A stretch of DNA of 64,000 nt from CAWCDJ01 sp963836015. Lineage in GTDB: Bacteria > Acidobacteriota > Terriglobia > Bryobacterales > Bryobacteraceae. Where the stretch lies: NCBI GenBank assembly GCA_963836015.1, contig CAWIIF010000015.1, positions 620,001-684,000 of the forward strand. The letters run 5' to 3'. Shown piece after piece: positions 51,918-60,431 of this stretch. The position numbers and the translations under genes were made by a program. The notes beneath the pieces were generated by a model, which was given only the letters and a program-made list of their open reading frames with translations, had not been told where the DNA came from and did not search any database. The first letter of the stretch is position 1. Each line of letters starts with the position of its first letter.

Positions 51918-52469
51918 TCAAGCAGTCAGGTTGGAGCCGGTGCCTTCCCACGGATCGGGGGGCATGGTGGGGCCGTGCGCGATCAGGTTGGAGCCGGTGC
52001 CTTCCCACGGATCGGGGGGCATGGTGGGGCCGTGCGCGATCAGGTTGGAGCCGGTGCCTTCCCACGGATCGGGGGGCATGGTGGGGCCGTGCGCGATCAG
52101 GTTGGAGCCGGTGCCTTCCCACGGATCGGGCGGCATCGTGGGGCCGTGCGCGACCAGGTTGGAGCCGGTACCTTCCCATGGATCCGGAGGCATCGTGGGA
52201 CCGTGCGCGATCAGGTTGGAGCCAGTGCCTTCCCATGGATCCGGAGGCATCGTGGGACCGTGCGCGACCAGATTGGAGCCAGTGCCCTCCCAAGGATCCG
52301 GCGGCATCGTGGGACCATGCGCGGTTGTTACCACATCCGGCAACAGAAGCCGATCCGTGCCGAACCCCGTGGTGCTGCCCGAAAGCATGCTGGCACCGCT
52401 GGCAGCCAGGAACATCAGCGTGATCACCGTCGCAGCGAGTCTGTTATTCAGGAAATTGTGCATAGTCAT
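51918..52469 (-). CDS. secreted protein with seven tandem 19-residue repeats
   Basis: This 183-residue protein starts at ATG 52469, 6 nt after AAGGAGC; the frame could begin earlier but without a ribosome-binding site. The N-terminus is a signal peptide (NRLAATVITLMFLAASGASM). After STTGFGTDRLLLPDVVTT come seven copies of AHGPTMPPDPWEGTGSNL-I/V; the last ends SNLTA. Each unit has one Trp, two acidic residues, several prolines and no cysteine. No enzyme domain is present. The differences between units that I compared are at third codon positions and leave the peptide unchanged. It could be a secreted structural or binding repeat, or a precursor of repeated peptides. Confidence 0.8.
   Translation of the reverse strand: MTMHNFLNNRLAATVITLMFLAASGASMLSGSTTGFGTDRLLLPDVVTTAHGPTMPPDPWEGTGSNLVAHGPTMPPDPWEGTGSNLIAHGPTMPPDPWEGTGSNLVAHGPTMPPDPWEGTGSNLIAHGPTMPPDPWEGTGSNLIAHGPTMPPDPWEGTGSNLIAHGPTMPPDPWEGTGSNLTA
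51924..52322. repeat. seven tandem copies of a 57-bp coding repeat
   Basis: The period is 57 bp and the array is exactly 399 bp. The copies between 51927 and about 52100 are nearly identical; those toward 52322 differ at several bases (for example GGG/GGC/GGA and CAC/CAT), so the low-coordinate end looks more recently expanded. The substitutions change ACC/ACG, CCC/CCG/CCT, GGC/GGT and CCG/CCA on the minus strand, all silent. Confidence 0.9.
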
Positions 52470-52534
52470 CGAAGCTCCTTGGTTCAAAATCGAACACAGT
52501 GTTAGTGCGTTTTATCACCTGTACTGTAGTATGG

Positions 52535-52571
52535 GGTCATAAATGACCATCGAGGATATAGGGTAATATCC
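52535..52571. promoter_or_regulatory. paired inverted repeats upstream of the repeat-protein gene
   Basis: GGTCAT-AA-ATGACC (52535-52548) and GGATAT-AGGGTA-ATATCC (52554-52571) lie side by side in the 134-bp gap between the repeat-protein gene and the ExeA-like gene. They could be operator sites for the repeat gene or terminate the ATPase transcript. Neither is followed by a long T run on the minus strand. Confidence 0.4.
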
Positions 52572-52603
52572 TTATTGTATTGTTCTGATGTTCGATTCAG
52601 CCC

Positions 52604-53482
52604 CTAAGGACGGTGAGAGCGAAAAACGCGCTGCGGGTAGGCGGGATCGGAGGTGAACGGCTGTTCCCGAGGGTAATCCAGCCGCATATCGGCGGTCACT
52701 TCGTTCAACATTTCCAGATCTGCTACCTTGCTCTCCATGGCGAAAGCAGTGAGCAGCAGATTGTCGCAGATGGCATTGATCAGGCGGGGAATGCCTTGTG
52801 AGCGGAAATGGATTTCCGAGATCAGCTCGGGAGAGAAGATGGTTTGTTCGGCCAGACCCGCGCGAGCCATGCGCGAGCAGATATACGCGGCAGCTTCCTG
52901 CGCGTCGAATCCACGGAGCGTGCAGCGCAGGGAGATCCGCTGCTTGAGCTGACGGAACTCCACTCTCTCGAGCTTGGTGTCCAGCTCCTGCTGCCCTGCG
53001 AGGATAATCTGCAGCAGCTTGCCCCGGCGGTTCTCCAGGTTGCCGAGCAGCCGGACCTCTTCGAGAACATCCCATTCGAGGTTGTGCGCCTCATCCACAA
53101 TCAGCACGGTGGTGCGGCCGCTGGTGGAGCGCTCGACCAAAATGGCATTCAGGGAAAGCAGGACCTCGGTCTTGGAGAGCCGGTTGCACCGCAGGTCGAA
53201 ATCGTAAGCCAGCATTTCAAAAAACTGTTCGACCGTCAGGCGCGAATTAAACAAGGATGCGAATGCGATCTGCTGGGAGCCGAGAAAGTCGCGCAGGCAT
53301 TCGAGCATGGTTGTCTTGCCGGTGCCGACTTCCCCCGTAAGTACGATGAATCCCTTGCGGCTTTGAACGCCATAGATCAGGTTGGCCAGGGCCTCTTCGT
53401 GCTGCGAGCTCCGGAAAAGGAACGCCGGGTCCGGACTCATATTGAACGGGTTTTGCGTAAATCCGAAGAAGGCGTTATACAT
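52604..53482 (-). CDS. ExeA-like AAA ATPase (secretion/PEP-CTERM type)
   Basis: This 292-residue protein begins MYNAFFGFTQNPFNMSPDPAFLFRS, the conserved opening of ExeA/GspA-type ATPases, with Walker A GEVGTGKTT (50-58), Walker B VLIVDEAHN (126-134), and LLQIILAGQQEL plus RISLRCTLRGF later. Related ATPases serve in type II secretion and in exopolysaccharide/PEP-CTERM loci. There is no C-terminal peptidoglycan-binding domain. It stands alone here, with infC upstream and the repeat-protein gene downstream on the same strand. Confidence 0.87.
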   Translation of the reverse strand: MYNAFFGFTQNPFNMSPDPAFLFRSSQHEEALANLIYGVQSRKGFIVLTGEVGTGKTTMLECLRDFLGSQQIAFASLFNSRLTVEQFFEMLAYDFDLRCNRLSKTEVLLSLNAILVERSTSGRTTVLIVDEAHNLEWDVLEEVRLLGNLENRRGKLLQIILAGQQELDTKLERVEFRQLKQRISLRCTLRGFDAQEAAAYICSRMARAGLAEQTIFSPELISEIHFRSQGIPRLINAICDNLLLTAFAMESKVADLEMLNEVTADMRLDYPREQPFTSDPAYPQRVFRSHRP

Positions 53483-53550
53483 ACCGGAAAGCTGCCCGGG
53501 GGGCCAACTTCTCGCATCTTAACACGGGCGGCCCAGCGAGCCGAACTACA

Positions 53551-54150
53551 CTATGCCTGCGGCGACGTCGGGGTTTGCGGCTTGTCTCCGCTCGCCGGAA
53601 CCTTGCCGACAGCTTTCACGGGGCTGATCAGGATGTGCGCATTGCGGCCTTCCATCCGGGGCTGACTTTCCACGGTGCCGTAAGTGGTCAGATCGGCGGC
53701 GAAGCGCATCAACAGCTTCTTGCCCAGGTCGGAGTGCGCGATCTCACGGCCGCGGAACTGGACCACCGCCTTGACACGATTCCCTTCCTGCAAGAACCGG
53801 ATGGCGTGGTTCTTCTTGAAGTCGTAGTCGTGATCGTCGGTGTTGGGGCGAAACTTCAGCTCCTTGACCTGCACCACGTGCTGTTTCTTCTTGGCGTCGT
53901 GCTGTTTCTTCTTCTGGTCGTACTGGTAGTGTCCGAAGTCCACCGCCTTGGCGACCGGGGGCACCGCGGTCGGAGCGACCAGGACGAGATCGAGCCCAAG
54001 CTCCTGGGCTTTACGTAGGGCCGCCGAGGTGGCCATGATCTCGGTGGTGCCGTCCGGGAAGACCGCGCGCACTTCACGTGCACGGATCGACTCGTTTACG
54101 TTCTCTCTGCGATTCTGCCGTCGAGGAGGAAAATTTCTGCCTGGATACAT
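53551..54150 (-). CDS. infC: translation initiation factor IF-3
   Basis: IF-3 binds the 30S subunit and checks start codons. The 199 residues show NVNESIRAREVRAVFPDG, a lysine-rich linker (KKKQHDAKKKQHVVQVKELKFRP), and the C-domain (KNHAIRFLQEGNRVKAVVQFRGREIAH, SQPRMEGRN). A 25-residue Ser/Pro-rich tail follows. The start used is ATG at 54150, without a clear Shine-Dalgarno, whereas many infC genes use ATT or ATA. rpmI and rplT, its usual partners, are not adjacent. Confidence 0.94.
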   Translation of the reverse strand: MYPGRNFPPRRQNRRENVNESIRAREVRAVFPDGTTEIMATSAALRKAQELGLDLVLVAPTAVPPVAKAVDFGHYQYDQKKKQHDAKKKQHVVQVKELKFRPNTDDHDYDFKKNHAIRFLQEGNRVKAVVQFRGREIAHSDLGKKLLMRFAADLTTYGTVESQPRMEGRNAHILISPVKAVGKVPASGDKPQTPTSPQA

Positions 54151-54310
54151 TTTGGATTAAGCGTTCACACTAAAGGACTGAATGGCGGAAAGGGGCGAGC
54201 AGCCCGAGGACATTCTCGGATCGAGAATCGGTATGTTGCGAGTAGAAAGCAAAAGCAAACTTCGTCAGTCTCCAGTCTACACCAAAAGGACCTGTCAAGG
54301 GAGGCGGTTG

Positions 54311-54599
54311 TCAATCTCTTGGGCGAACGAGGACATTTAGCGCCCGCTCCAGCCCCTGAACAATCGCGGCGGCTACCGGAAGCGAACACCAGAGCCCGCC
54401 GGCCGCCCTCGATCCCGGCCACGCATTCCTCCAGGTCGCGGCGATTGGGATTATCCTCGCGCGAATAGCTGTAGCCCAGCGGATACTCGCCCGAGGCGCT
54501 CCGCTCGAAGGTCGTCGAAAGGTGAATCGGAGGGGTGACTGCACCGGTAGCGGGGTCCACATGCCGGCCGGCATGCACGGCTCGGGTTTCGATTCTCAT
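54311..54599 (-). pseudogene. truncated Cys/Met-metabolism PLP enzyme (cystathionine gamma-synthase-like)
   Basis: From ATG 54599 the frame encodes MRIETRAVHAGRHVDPATGA, then VTPPIHLSTTFER, YSYSREDNPNRRDLEECVAGIEGG and ALVFASGS, which is the N-terminus of cystathionine gamma-synthase or methionine gamma-lyase. The frame is then lost; a shift by one base allows AAAIVQGLERALNVLVRPRD before a stop. A normal enzyme needs about 380-400 residues with the PLP lysine much further on. What remains is under 100 residues, so this is a degraded fragment. The rest to 54151 shows no gene. Confidence 0.75.
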
Positions 54600-54747
54600 C
54601 CCAGCCAGTTTACCGTTTCGGGTGATTAGACCACCTCGGAAAACCCGAGTGTGCAACCTGACCCACCCAAACGGCGGCGATTGTCGATTTTCGCATCTTG
54701 TTTTCTATTATTTAGGCCTGGCAATCGAATTGCATTTCCTGGGGCAT

Positions 54748-54999
54748 ATGGCATATGTAATTACAGATACCTGCACCAAGGACGAGTTATGCGTACAAGC
54801 CTGCCCGGTGGATTGCATCCATCCGAAGCAGGACGAAGGCAATTTCGCGGAGGCTCCGCAACTCTACGTGAATCCGAACGACTGCATTGACTGCGGTGCG
54901 TGCGTGCCGGTCTGCCCGACCAATTCGATTTTCACGCTGGACGAACTGCCGGCGGAACTGGGGCGCTTCGCGGAAGTCAACGCGGGCCACTTCAACTAG
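54748..54999 (+). CDS. 7Fe-type ferredoxin
   Basis: This 83-residue protein starts MAYVITDTCTKDELCVQACPVDCIHP, followed by CIDCGACVPVCPTNSI. The second cluster motif is a full CxxCxxCxxxCP for a 4Fe-4S centre. The first has the C-x5-C-x3-CP spacing typical of 3Fe-4S ferredoxins (FdxA-like). It would carry electrons in the cytoplasm, possibly to the sulfite/nitrite reductase, although that gene is 31 kb away. ATG start; the upstream in-frame extension is not coding-like. Confidence 0.92.
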   Translation: MAYVITDTCTKDELCVQACPVDCIHPKQDEGNFAEAPQLYVNPNDCIDCGACVPVCPTNSIFTLDELPAELGRFAEVNAGHFN

Positions 55000-55045
55000 A
55001 AGAGTCGCGACCGTCTGCACGCTCCCGGACGGTCGCGGCCCTATT

Positions 55046-56047
55046 CTACTTCCCGACCACCAGCACGTGGAAGCTGTCCGGGATGACGGGCGGGCGGCTG
55101 CGGCCTTTCTGGCCTTCCTTGGCCTCGGGCATCGGGCCATACTCGGCGGCCAGAAGGTAGAGTTTGTGGTTCTCGTGATCCACCGCCATGGTGCGGGCTC
55201 CGCGCTCGGTCTTCACCGTCTCCACGGGCTCCCACTTTCCGTTCACCTCTTTGACGATCGTCACCGTGCCCTCTCCGTTGGAGCTGAACGCCAGGCCTGA
55301 ATCGAAGCCGGCGGCGTCCGGCCCCTGCCCGATCTCGGGGGTGGCGACCACTTTGAGCGTGGGGATGTCGGTCACCGCCATCATCTTGTTTCCGCAAACC
55401 GAGAACAGCTTCTTGCCTTTGGTGTCGATGGCCAGGCCGGAAGGTTCTTCGCACGGCGCGAGAGAGGCGCGGCGCGTGACGCCCGGCTTGGCCGCGTCGA
55501 TTTCGACGATCTCGCTAGAGGTCTCGATGTTCACGTAGAGCTTGCCGTCGCCGTCGGCCGCGCAGAATTCGGGCTTGGGCCCCACGGCGAACGTGCCGAC
55601 CACCGCGTTGGTGGCGGCGTCGATGGCGGTGGAGTCGTTGGAGCGCCCGTTGAAGGTGAAGATGCGGTTGGTCTTCGGCTCGTAGCAGATCGAGTCCGGA
55701 TTCGTCCCGGTGGCCACTTCACCGGTCTTGGCGAAAGTCTTCAAATCGAACACCACGGCCTTGTTGGCGCGCCCGTCGCTGATGAACCCTTTATTCAGCT
55801 TGGGTACGACGGCCACGCCGTGCATGCCTTCGAGGCCCGAGACCGTCCCGATCACCTTGTTATCCTTGGTGTCCACGATGGCCATGCTGGTCCCGTGGGA
55901 GACGTACAGGCGGTGATTGGCGCCGTCGGCCAGGGTATAGTCCCAGCCGCCCGCGCCGCCGATTTTGATTTTGTCGAGAACGTGGTAGCCCTCCGCGGCA
56001 AACGCCGCGGCAGCCGCCGCTAACAGTAGCGTGATCGTCTTTTTCAT
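55046..56047 (-). CDS. exported YncE/YVTN-type beta-propeller protein
   Basis: This 333-residue protein has a signal peptide (MKKTITLLLAAAAAAFAAEG). Its repeats (NHRLYVSHGTSMAIVDTKDNKVIGTVSGL, KGFISDGRANKAVVFDLKTF, NRIFTFNGRSNDSTAIDAATNAVVGTF) are the YVTN/YncE blade pattern. Such proteins bind surfaces or small molecules and have no known enzyme activity in common. It lies 17 bp downstream of the RND pump gene on the same strand and may be the last gene of that operon. Confidence 0.85.
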   Translation of the reverse strand: MKKTITLLLAAAAAAFAAEGYHVLDKIKIGGAGGWDYTLADGANHRLYVSHGTSMAIVDTKDNKVIGTVSGLEGMHGVAVVPKLNKGFISDGRANKAVVFDLKTFAKTGEVATGTNPDSICYEPKTNRIFTFNGRSNDSTAIDAATNAVVGTFAVGPKPEFCAADGDGKLYVNIETSSEIVEIDAAKPGVTRRASLAPCEEPSGLAIDTKGKKLFSVCGNKMMAVTDIPTLKVVATPEIGQGPDAAGFDSGLAFSSNGEGTVTIVKEVNGKWEPVETVKTERGARTMAVDHENHKLYLLAAEYGPMPEAKEGQKGRSRPPVIPDSFHVLVVGK

Positions 56048-56064
56048 GCTTCGACTCCTTTTCG

Positions 56065-59000
56065 TCAGTCGTGTCGGCGGCCGGCGATATAGTAATGCAC
56101 GGCCGGAGTTACCACCAGGGAAAGAACCATCGAGGCGAGAATTCCGCCGATCACCGCGATGGCCAGAGGCTGCAGCATCTGGGAGCCGGCGCCCCACGCC
56201 AGCGCCAGGGGGATCATGCCCGCCACGGTGGCCATGGCGGTCATCATGATCGGCCGCAGGCGGCGCTCGCCGGCCCGCAGCATACTTTCTTCCGGCGTCA
56301 TCCCTTCGGCGCGGAACCGGTGATCGGCATCCAGCAGCAGGATGCCGTTTTTTGCCACGATCCCGATCACCATGATCAACCCCATGAACGACGAGAGGTT
56401 GAACGTGGTGCCCGTGACCAGCAGGGCGACAAAAACTCCCGAGGTCGAAAGCAGCGCCGAGGACAGCACCGCGAGAGGCGCGGCGAAATCGCCGAACTCG
56501 AACAGCAGCACGGTAAACACCAGCACGATGGCGAGCAGCAGCACCACCACCAGGTCGCGGAACGATTTCTGCTGCTCTTCGTACTGACCGCCGTAAGCCA
56601 CCCTTATGGTGGGCGGAAGGTGCAGGTCGCTGATCGCCTGCTGCACCTTGGCCATGCCCTCGCCCAGGCTCATGCCTTCGAAACGTGCGGTGACCTGGAC
56701 GTTGCGCTGCAGGTTCTCGCGGCGGATCTCATTCTGCCCGGGAACTTCAGTGATGGCGGCAAGCGACCCGAGCGTTGCGGTCCTGCCGGTGCCGCTCACC
56801 AGCAGGGTATTCCGGATGGTGTCGAGGTTGAGCCGCGTGGATTCGGGGAATCGCACGCGGATGGTGTAGGCGCGATCGTTGAGCACGACCGGGTTGGTGG
56901 CCGGCTCGCCTTGCAGGATCGCGCTGGCATCCAGTTCGGCCTCCTGGGGAGTAAATCCGGCGCGCGCCGCCACAGCCGGATCCACGGTAAACGTAATGGC
57001 CGGCCCGCTGATGGTATTCTCGATTCCGTTCAGGACGTCCACTACGCCGTCGATCTTCTTGATCGAGTCCGCCACTTTGGGCGCCCATTCGTTGAGCACC
57101 TCCGGATTCTCCGAAAACAGCTTGATGACCGCCGGCTCGGGCGCGCTGGTGAGATCGCCGATCATGTCCTGCAAGAGCTGCGGGAACTCGACATCCAGCA
57201 TCGGTTCGGCCTTCCTGACCTTGGCGCGGACCTCGGAAATGACCTCTTCGCCGCTCCTGTCGCGGTCGCGCTTGAGTTTGACCGAGATATCCCCGGTATT
57301 CGCCTCGGTAACGGCCGCCAGACCGAGTTGCAAGCCGGTCCGCCGGGAGGTGCTTTCCACCTCCGGGATGGTCCGTAGGATCTGCTCCACATGGTTGATG
57401 ACGCGATTGGTGTCATCGAGGGAGGAGCCTGCGGGCATGATGTAGTCGATGATAAACCCGCCCTCGTCCATCTCCGGCAGCAGGTCGGAGCCGAGGCGGC
57501 TGTAGCAGAAATACGACCCGCCGATCAGTACGACGGCGGCGAGGGCCAGCATCAGGGGGTGCTCGAGGGTGAACCTCAGCATCCGCTCGTAGGGCTGCAT
57601 GAGCCAGCCCGGCACGCTGCTGTGACGTTCGCGGCGGCCGGTGCGCTGGCGAATGAAGAAGTGGCTCAACGTGGGGGTCCACGTCATGGCCAGCGCGAGG
57701 GAGGTCAGGAGCGCCGCTCCGACCGTGATCGCGAGCGCGCGGAAGAAGACGCCGGTAACGCCCGTAATCGAAATCAGCGGCAGGAAGACCACGATGGGAG
57801 TGATGGTGGAACCGATCAACGGCTTGCGGATTTCCCGGATCGCGCTGCGGATGGCTTCCGCGCGGGACTGGCCTGCGTCGCGGTGCATCACGATGTTCTC
57901 CACCACCACGATGGCGTCGTCGATCACCAGCCCGACGGCGGCGGCCAGGCCCCCGAGTGTCATCAGGTTGAACGTCTCGTTGCCTACCCGGAGCACGATG
58001 AAGGTGACCGCGATGGTGGCGGGAATCACCAGCCCGGCTACCAGCGACGTTCCCCAGTCGCGCAGGAACAGCACCATGATCAGCGAGGCCAGGATCAGCC
58101 CGATCAGAATCGCATCGCGCACGCTTTTGATGGACTGAGTGACGATCTCGGACTGGTCGTAGAACGGCCGCAGGTCGATGCCCGGCGGCAGGGTCTTGCG
58201 GATTTGCTCGATCTCGCCGTGGACGGCATTGGCCACCGTGACCGTATTGCTGTCCATCTGGCGGAAGATGTTGAGCAGCACCGCAGGCTTGCCATTGGCG
58301 GTCACCACCGTGTACACCGGCATCACCGACGGCTCCACCGAGCCCACGTCGCCCACGTGCAGCGGAGCCCCCGCCGGCGTAGTCTTGATCACAATGTTCG
58401 AGATCTCCTGGGGCGTGCGGGTCTGCCCGCTCACCAGGCTGAGGAACAACTCGTGCCGCATTTCGATGAGGCCCGGGGAATCGATCAGGTTGCTGCGGCC
58501 GATGGAGTCGAGGATATTCGGAATGGTGACGCCTGTCTGCACCAGCTTGGTGGGGTCCGGCTTGATCTCGAACTCCGGCACCTGGCCGCCCTGCACGACT
58601 ACGGTCGAGACGCCGGGCATGCGGTTCAGCCGGGGCTTCAAATCATACGTGGCCATCTCCCAGATGCGGGTCTGCGGGACGGTGTCGGAGGTGAGGCTGT
58701 ATCCCATGATGGGGAAGGCGGCGAAGGTCAGGCGGTTGGCGACGATCTTGGCGGTCGGGGGCAGGGTAGGCTGCACGCGCGCCAAAGCCGCGTTGACCAG
58801 TTCCAGCGTGCGGTACATGTCCATCTTCCAGGAAAAGAAAAGATCGACTTCCGCACTGCCGCGGCTGGTGATCGACCACAGGTGGTCGAGGCCCTGCACC
58901 GAATTCACGGCCTCTTCGATGGGCCGCGTAATGGTGACCAGCATCTGGTCGATGGGCATCACGCCGTTATCGATGCCCACCACGATGCGCGGAAAGTTCG

Positions 59001-59154
59001 TCTCCGGGAAGACAGCCACCGGGATCGTCAGCGCCAGGTAGATGCCCACGGCTACCAGCGTCAGGATCACGAAGATGACCGGCTTGCCGTGGCGTTCGGT
59101 CCAGTGGCTGGGTACCGGCTCGGCGACAGGCGGAGGTGTGACGGCCTCGCTCAT
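56065..59154 (-). CDS. RND efflux pump inner-membrane subunit
   Basis: This 1029-residue transporter has the twelve-helix RND layout. Hallmarks are FPETNFPRIVVGIDNG, the proton-relay region AAAVGLVIDDAIVVVENI with two adjacent Asp, RPLIGST-like RKPLIGSTITP, and the second-half LMGLIMVIGIVAKNGILLLD. Absence of the heavy-metal CzcA motif suggests drugs, lipids or other organic substrates. The ATG overlaps the adaptor stop by 4 nt. It works with the adaptor and outer-membrane channel encoded upstream. Confidence 0.94.
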   Translation of the reverse strand: MSEAVTPPPVAEPVPSHWTERHGKPVIFVILTLVAVGIYLALTIPVAVFPETNFPRIVVGIDNGVMPIDQMLVTITRPIEEAVNSVQGLDHLWSITSRGSAEVDLFFSWKMDMYRTLELVNAALARVQPTLPPTAKIVANRLTFAAFPIMGYSLTSDTVPQTRIWEMATYDLKPRLNRMPGVSTVVVQGGQVPEFEIKPDPTKLVQTGVTIPNILDSIGRSNLIDSPGLIEMRHELFLSLVSGQTRTPQEISNIVIKTTPAGAPLHVGDVGSVEPSVMPVYTVVTANGKPAVLLNIFRQMDSNTVTVANAVHGEIEQIRKTLPPGIDLRPFYDQSEIVTQSIKSVRDAILIGLILASLIMVLFLRDWGTSLVAGLVIPATIAVTFIVLRVGNETFNLMTLGGLAAAVGLVIDDAIVVVENIVMHRDAGQSRAEAIRSAIREIRKPLIGSTITPIVVFLPLISITGVTGVFFRALAITVGAALLTSLALAMTWTPTLSHFFIRQRTGRRERHSSVPGWLMQPYERMLRFTLEHPLMLALAAVVLIGGSYFCYSRLGSDLLPEMDEGGFIIDYIMPAGSSLDDTNRVINHVEQILRTIPEVESTSRRTGLQLGLAAVTEANTGDISVKLKRDRDRSGEEVISEVRAKVRKAEPMLDVEFPQLLQDMIGDLTSAPEPAVIKLFSENPEVLNEWAPKVADSIKKIDGVVDVLNGIENTISGPAITFTVDPAVAARAGFTPQEAELDASAILQGEPATNPVVLNDRAYTIRVRFPESTRLNLDTIRNTLLVSGTGRTATLGSLAAITEVPGQNEIRRENLQRNVQVTARFEGMSLGEGMAKVQQAISDLHLPPTIRVAYGGQYEEQQKSFRDLVVVLLLAIVLVFTVLLFEFGDFAAPLAVLSSALLSTSGVFVALLVTGTTFNLSSFMGLIMVIGIVAKNGILLLDADHRFRAEGMTPEESMLRAGERRLRPIMMTAMATVAGMIPLALAWGAGSQMLQPLAIAVIGGILASMVLSLVVTPAVHYYIAGRRHD

Positions 59155-60428
59155 TTCTTGTCCTCGTCTTTATCGCCCACGTCCTTCGCCCCCTCTTCCT
59201 TTTCGCCCGCTTGCACGATCCGCACCTTGGCCTTGTCGTCGAGGCCCAGGCCGCCGGTGGTGATGACGCGGTCGCCCGGGGCCACGCCGCTCACGATCTG
59301 CACTTTGTCGTCTTCGCGGGCGCCCAGGGTGACGGGACGCCGGTGGGCGATATTGTCGGCGGTGACGGTCATTACGGCGGTGCCGCCCTCTTCGCCGGGC
59401 AGGATCGCGCTGGAGGGGACCACGGTCGCGCCGGCAATGGTGGCCGCCACGATTTCGGCCCGTACGCTGGCACCCGGCTTGAGCTGCTCGTGCGGGTTGT
59501 TGGCCTGCACCCAAACCTGGACCGTGGTGCTCGAGGGATCGGTGGCCGGGCTCACGACGGTGACTTTGCCGGGCATTTCGAAAGATCCGTTGGGCAGCTT
59601 GATGGTGGCGGCGTCTCCCACTTTCACGGCCTGGGCTTCGACCTGCGGCACGTTGGCGCGCGCCACCACCGTCGTGATGTCGACTACCGTGGCGAGCGGC
59701 TGGCCGGTGCTGGCCATGTCGCCGGGATAGAGCGGGCGGTCGGCGACGACGCCGCCGATGGGGCTGCGGACTTCGGAATACGACACCTGCGCCTGGGCCG
59801 ACTGGTATTGCGCCCGGGCGGCTTCCACTTGCGCCCTGGCCGATGCAATTTGCTCCCGGTTGCCGACGCTTTCGAGCGCCCGCAAATGCTCTATAGCAGT
59901 CTCGAGCTGCGCCTTGGCCTGGGCGTAGGCGACATTGGCCTCGTCCACCAGGCGGCGGGCCAGCGCCCCTTCCTGGTAGAGATTGCGCCGGCTCTCGAGC
60001 AGTTTTTGAGCAGCGTCGAGCTGCTGCTGGGCCGCCTGGACGTCGGACTTGGCTTTCACCGCGGCTTCCGGAACGGTGGCGCTGGTGATGGTCCGCAGAT
60101 TCGCGTCGGCCTGGTCCAGCTGCGCCTTGGCGGCGGAGGCCGCGGCCACCAGGTCGCGATTTTCGAGAGTGGCGAGCAGCTGCCCGGCCTTCACGTGGTC
60201 GCCGCGGTTGACATAGAACTTCGACACCGGCGCGGCGATCTTGGACATGACGTTCGCCTGTTCGATGGGAAACAGCACAGCGTCGGCATTCACGATGCGG
60301 TGGATCGTCTCACTGGTCGCCGCCGTCACTTGAACCGGCGCGACCGCTTCGGATTCCTTCGGCTCCGGCTTGGAGCAGCCGGCCAGCAGCAGCAGGAGCG
60401 GTGAGAGCAAGAGGATGGTGTTCTTCAT
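59151..60428 (-). CDS. RND periplasmic adaptor lipoprotein
   Basis: This 425-residue membrane-fusion protein has a lipoprotein signal with lipobox LLAGC. Then come the barrel-sandwich part (GQLLATLENRDL), a long coiled-coil hairpin (residues about 95-215, Ala/Gln-rich), SEVRSPIGGVVADRPLYPGDMAS, and beta-barrel and membrane-proximal parts. The tail is highly charged (KEEGAKDVGDKDEDKK). It bridges the pump and the outer-membrane channel. Confidence 0.93.
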   Translation of the reverse strand: MKNTILLLSPLLLLLAGCSKPEPKESEAVAPVQVTAATSETIHRIVNADAVLFPIEQANVMSKIAAPVSKFYVNRGDHVKAGQLLATLENRDLVAAASAAKAQLDQADANLRTITSATVPEAAVKAKSDVQAAQQQLDAAQKLLESRRNLYQEGALARRLVDEANVAYAQAKAQLETAIEHLRALESVGNREQIASARAQVEAARAQYQSAQAQVSYSEVRSPIGGVVADRPLYPGDMASTGQPLATVVDITTVVARANVPQVEAQAVKVGDAATIKLPNGSFEMPGKVTVVSPATDPSSTTVQVWVQANNPHEQLKPGASVRAEIVAATIAGATVVPSSAILPGEEGGTAVMTVTADNIAHRRPVTLGAREDDKVQIVSGVAPGDRVITTGGLGLDDKAKVRIVQAGEKEEGAKDVGDKDEDKK

Positions 60429-60431
60429 GTG

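Noticed and set aside
51924..52322. Tandem repeats as a CRISPR array
   Set aside because: The 57-bp units are directly adjacent with no unique spacers, and they are translated.
51931..52542. Long plus-strand frame through the 57-bp repeats (repeating EPVPSHGSGG-like units)
   Set aside because: All frames are open because the repeat lacks stops; only the minus-strand frame has a ribosome-binding site, a signal peptide and silent unit-to-unit changes.
54151..54310. tRNA gene or infC leader attenuator
   Set aside because: No cloverleaf, no CCA-like end and no clear attenuator hairpins were seen.
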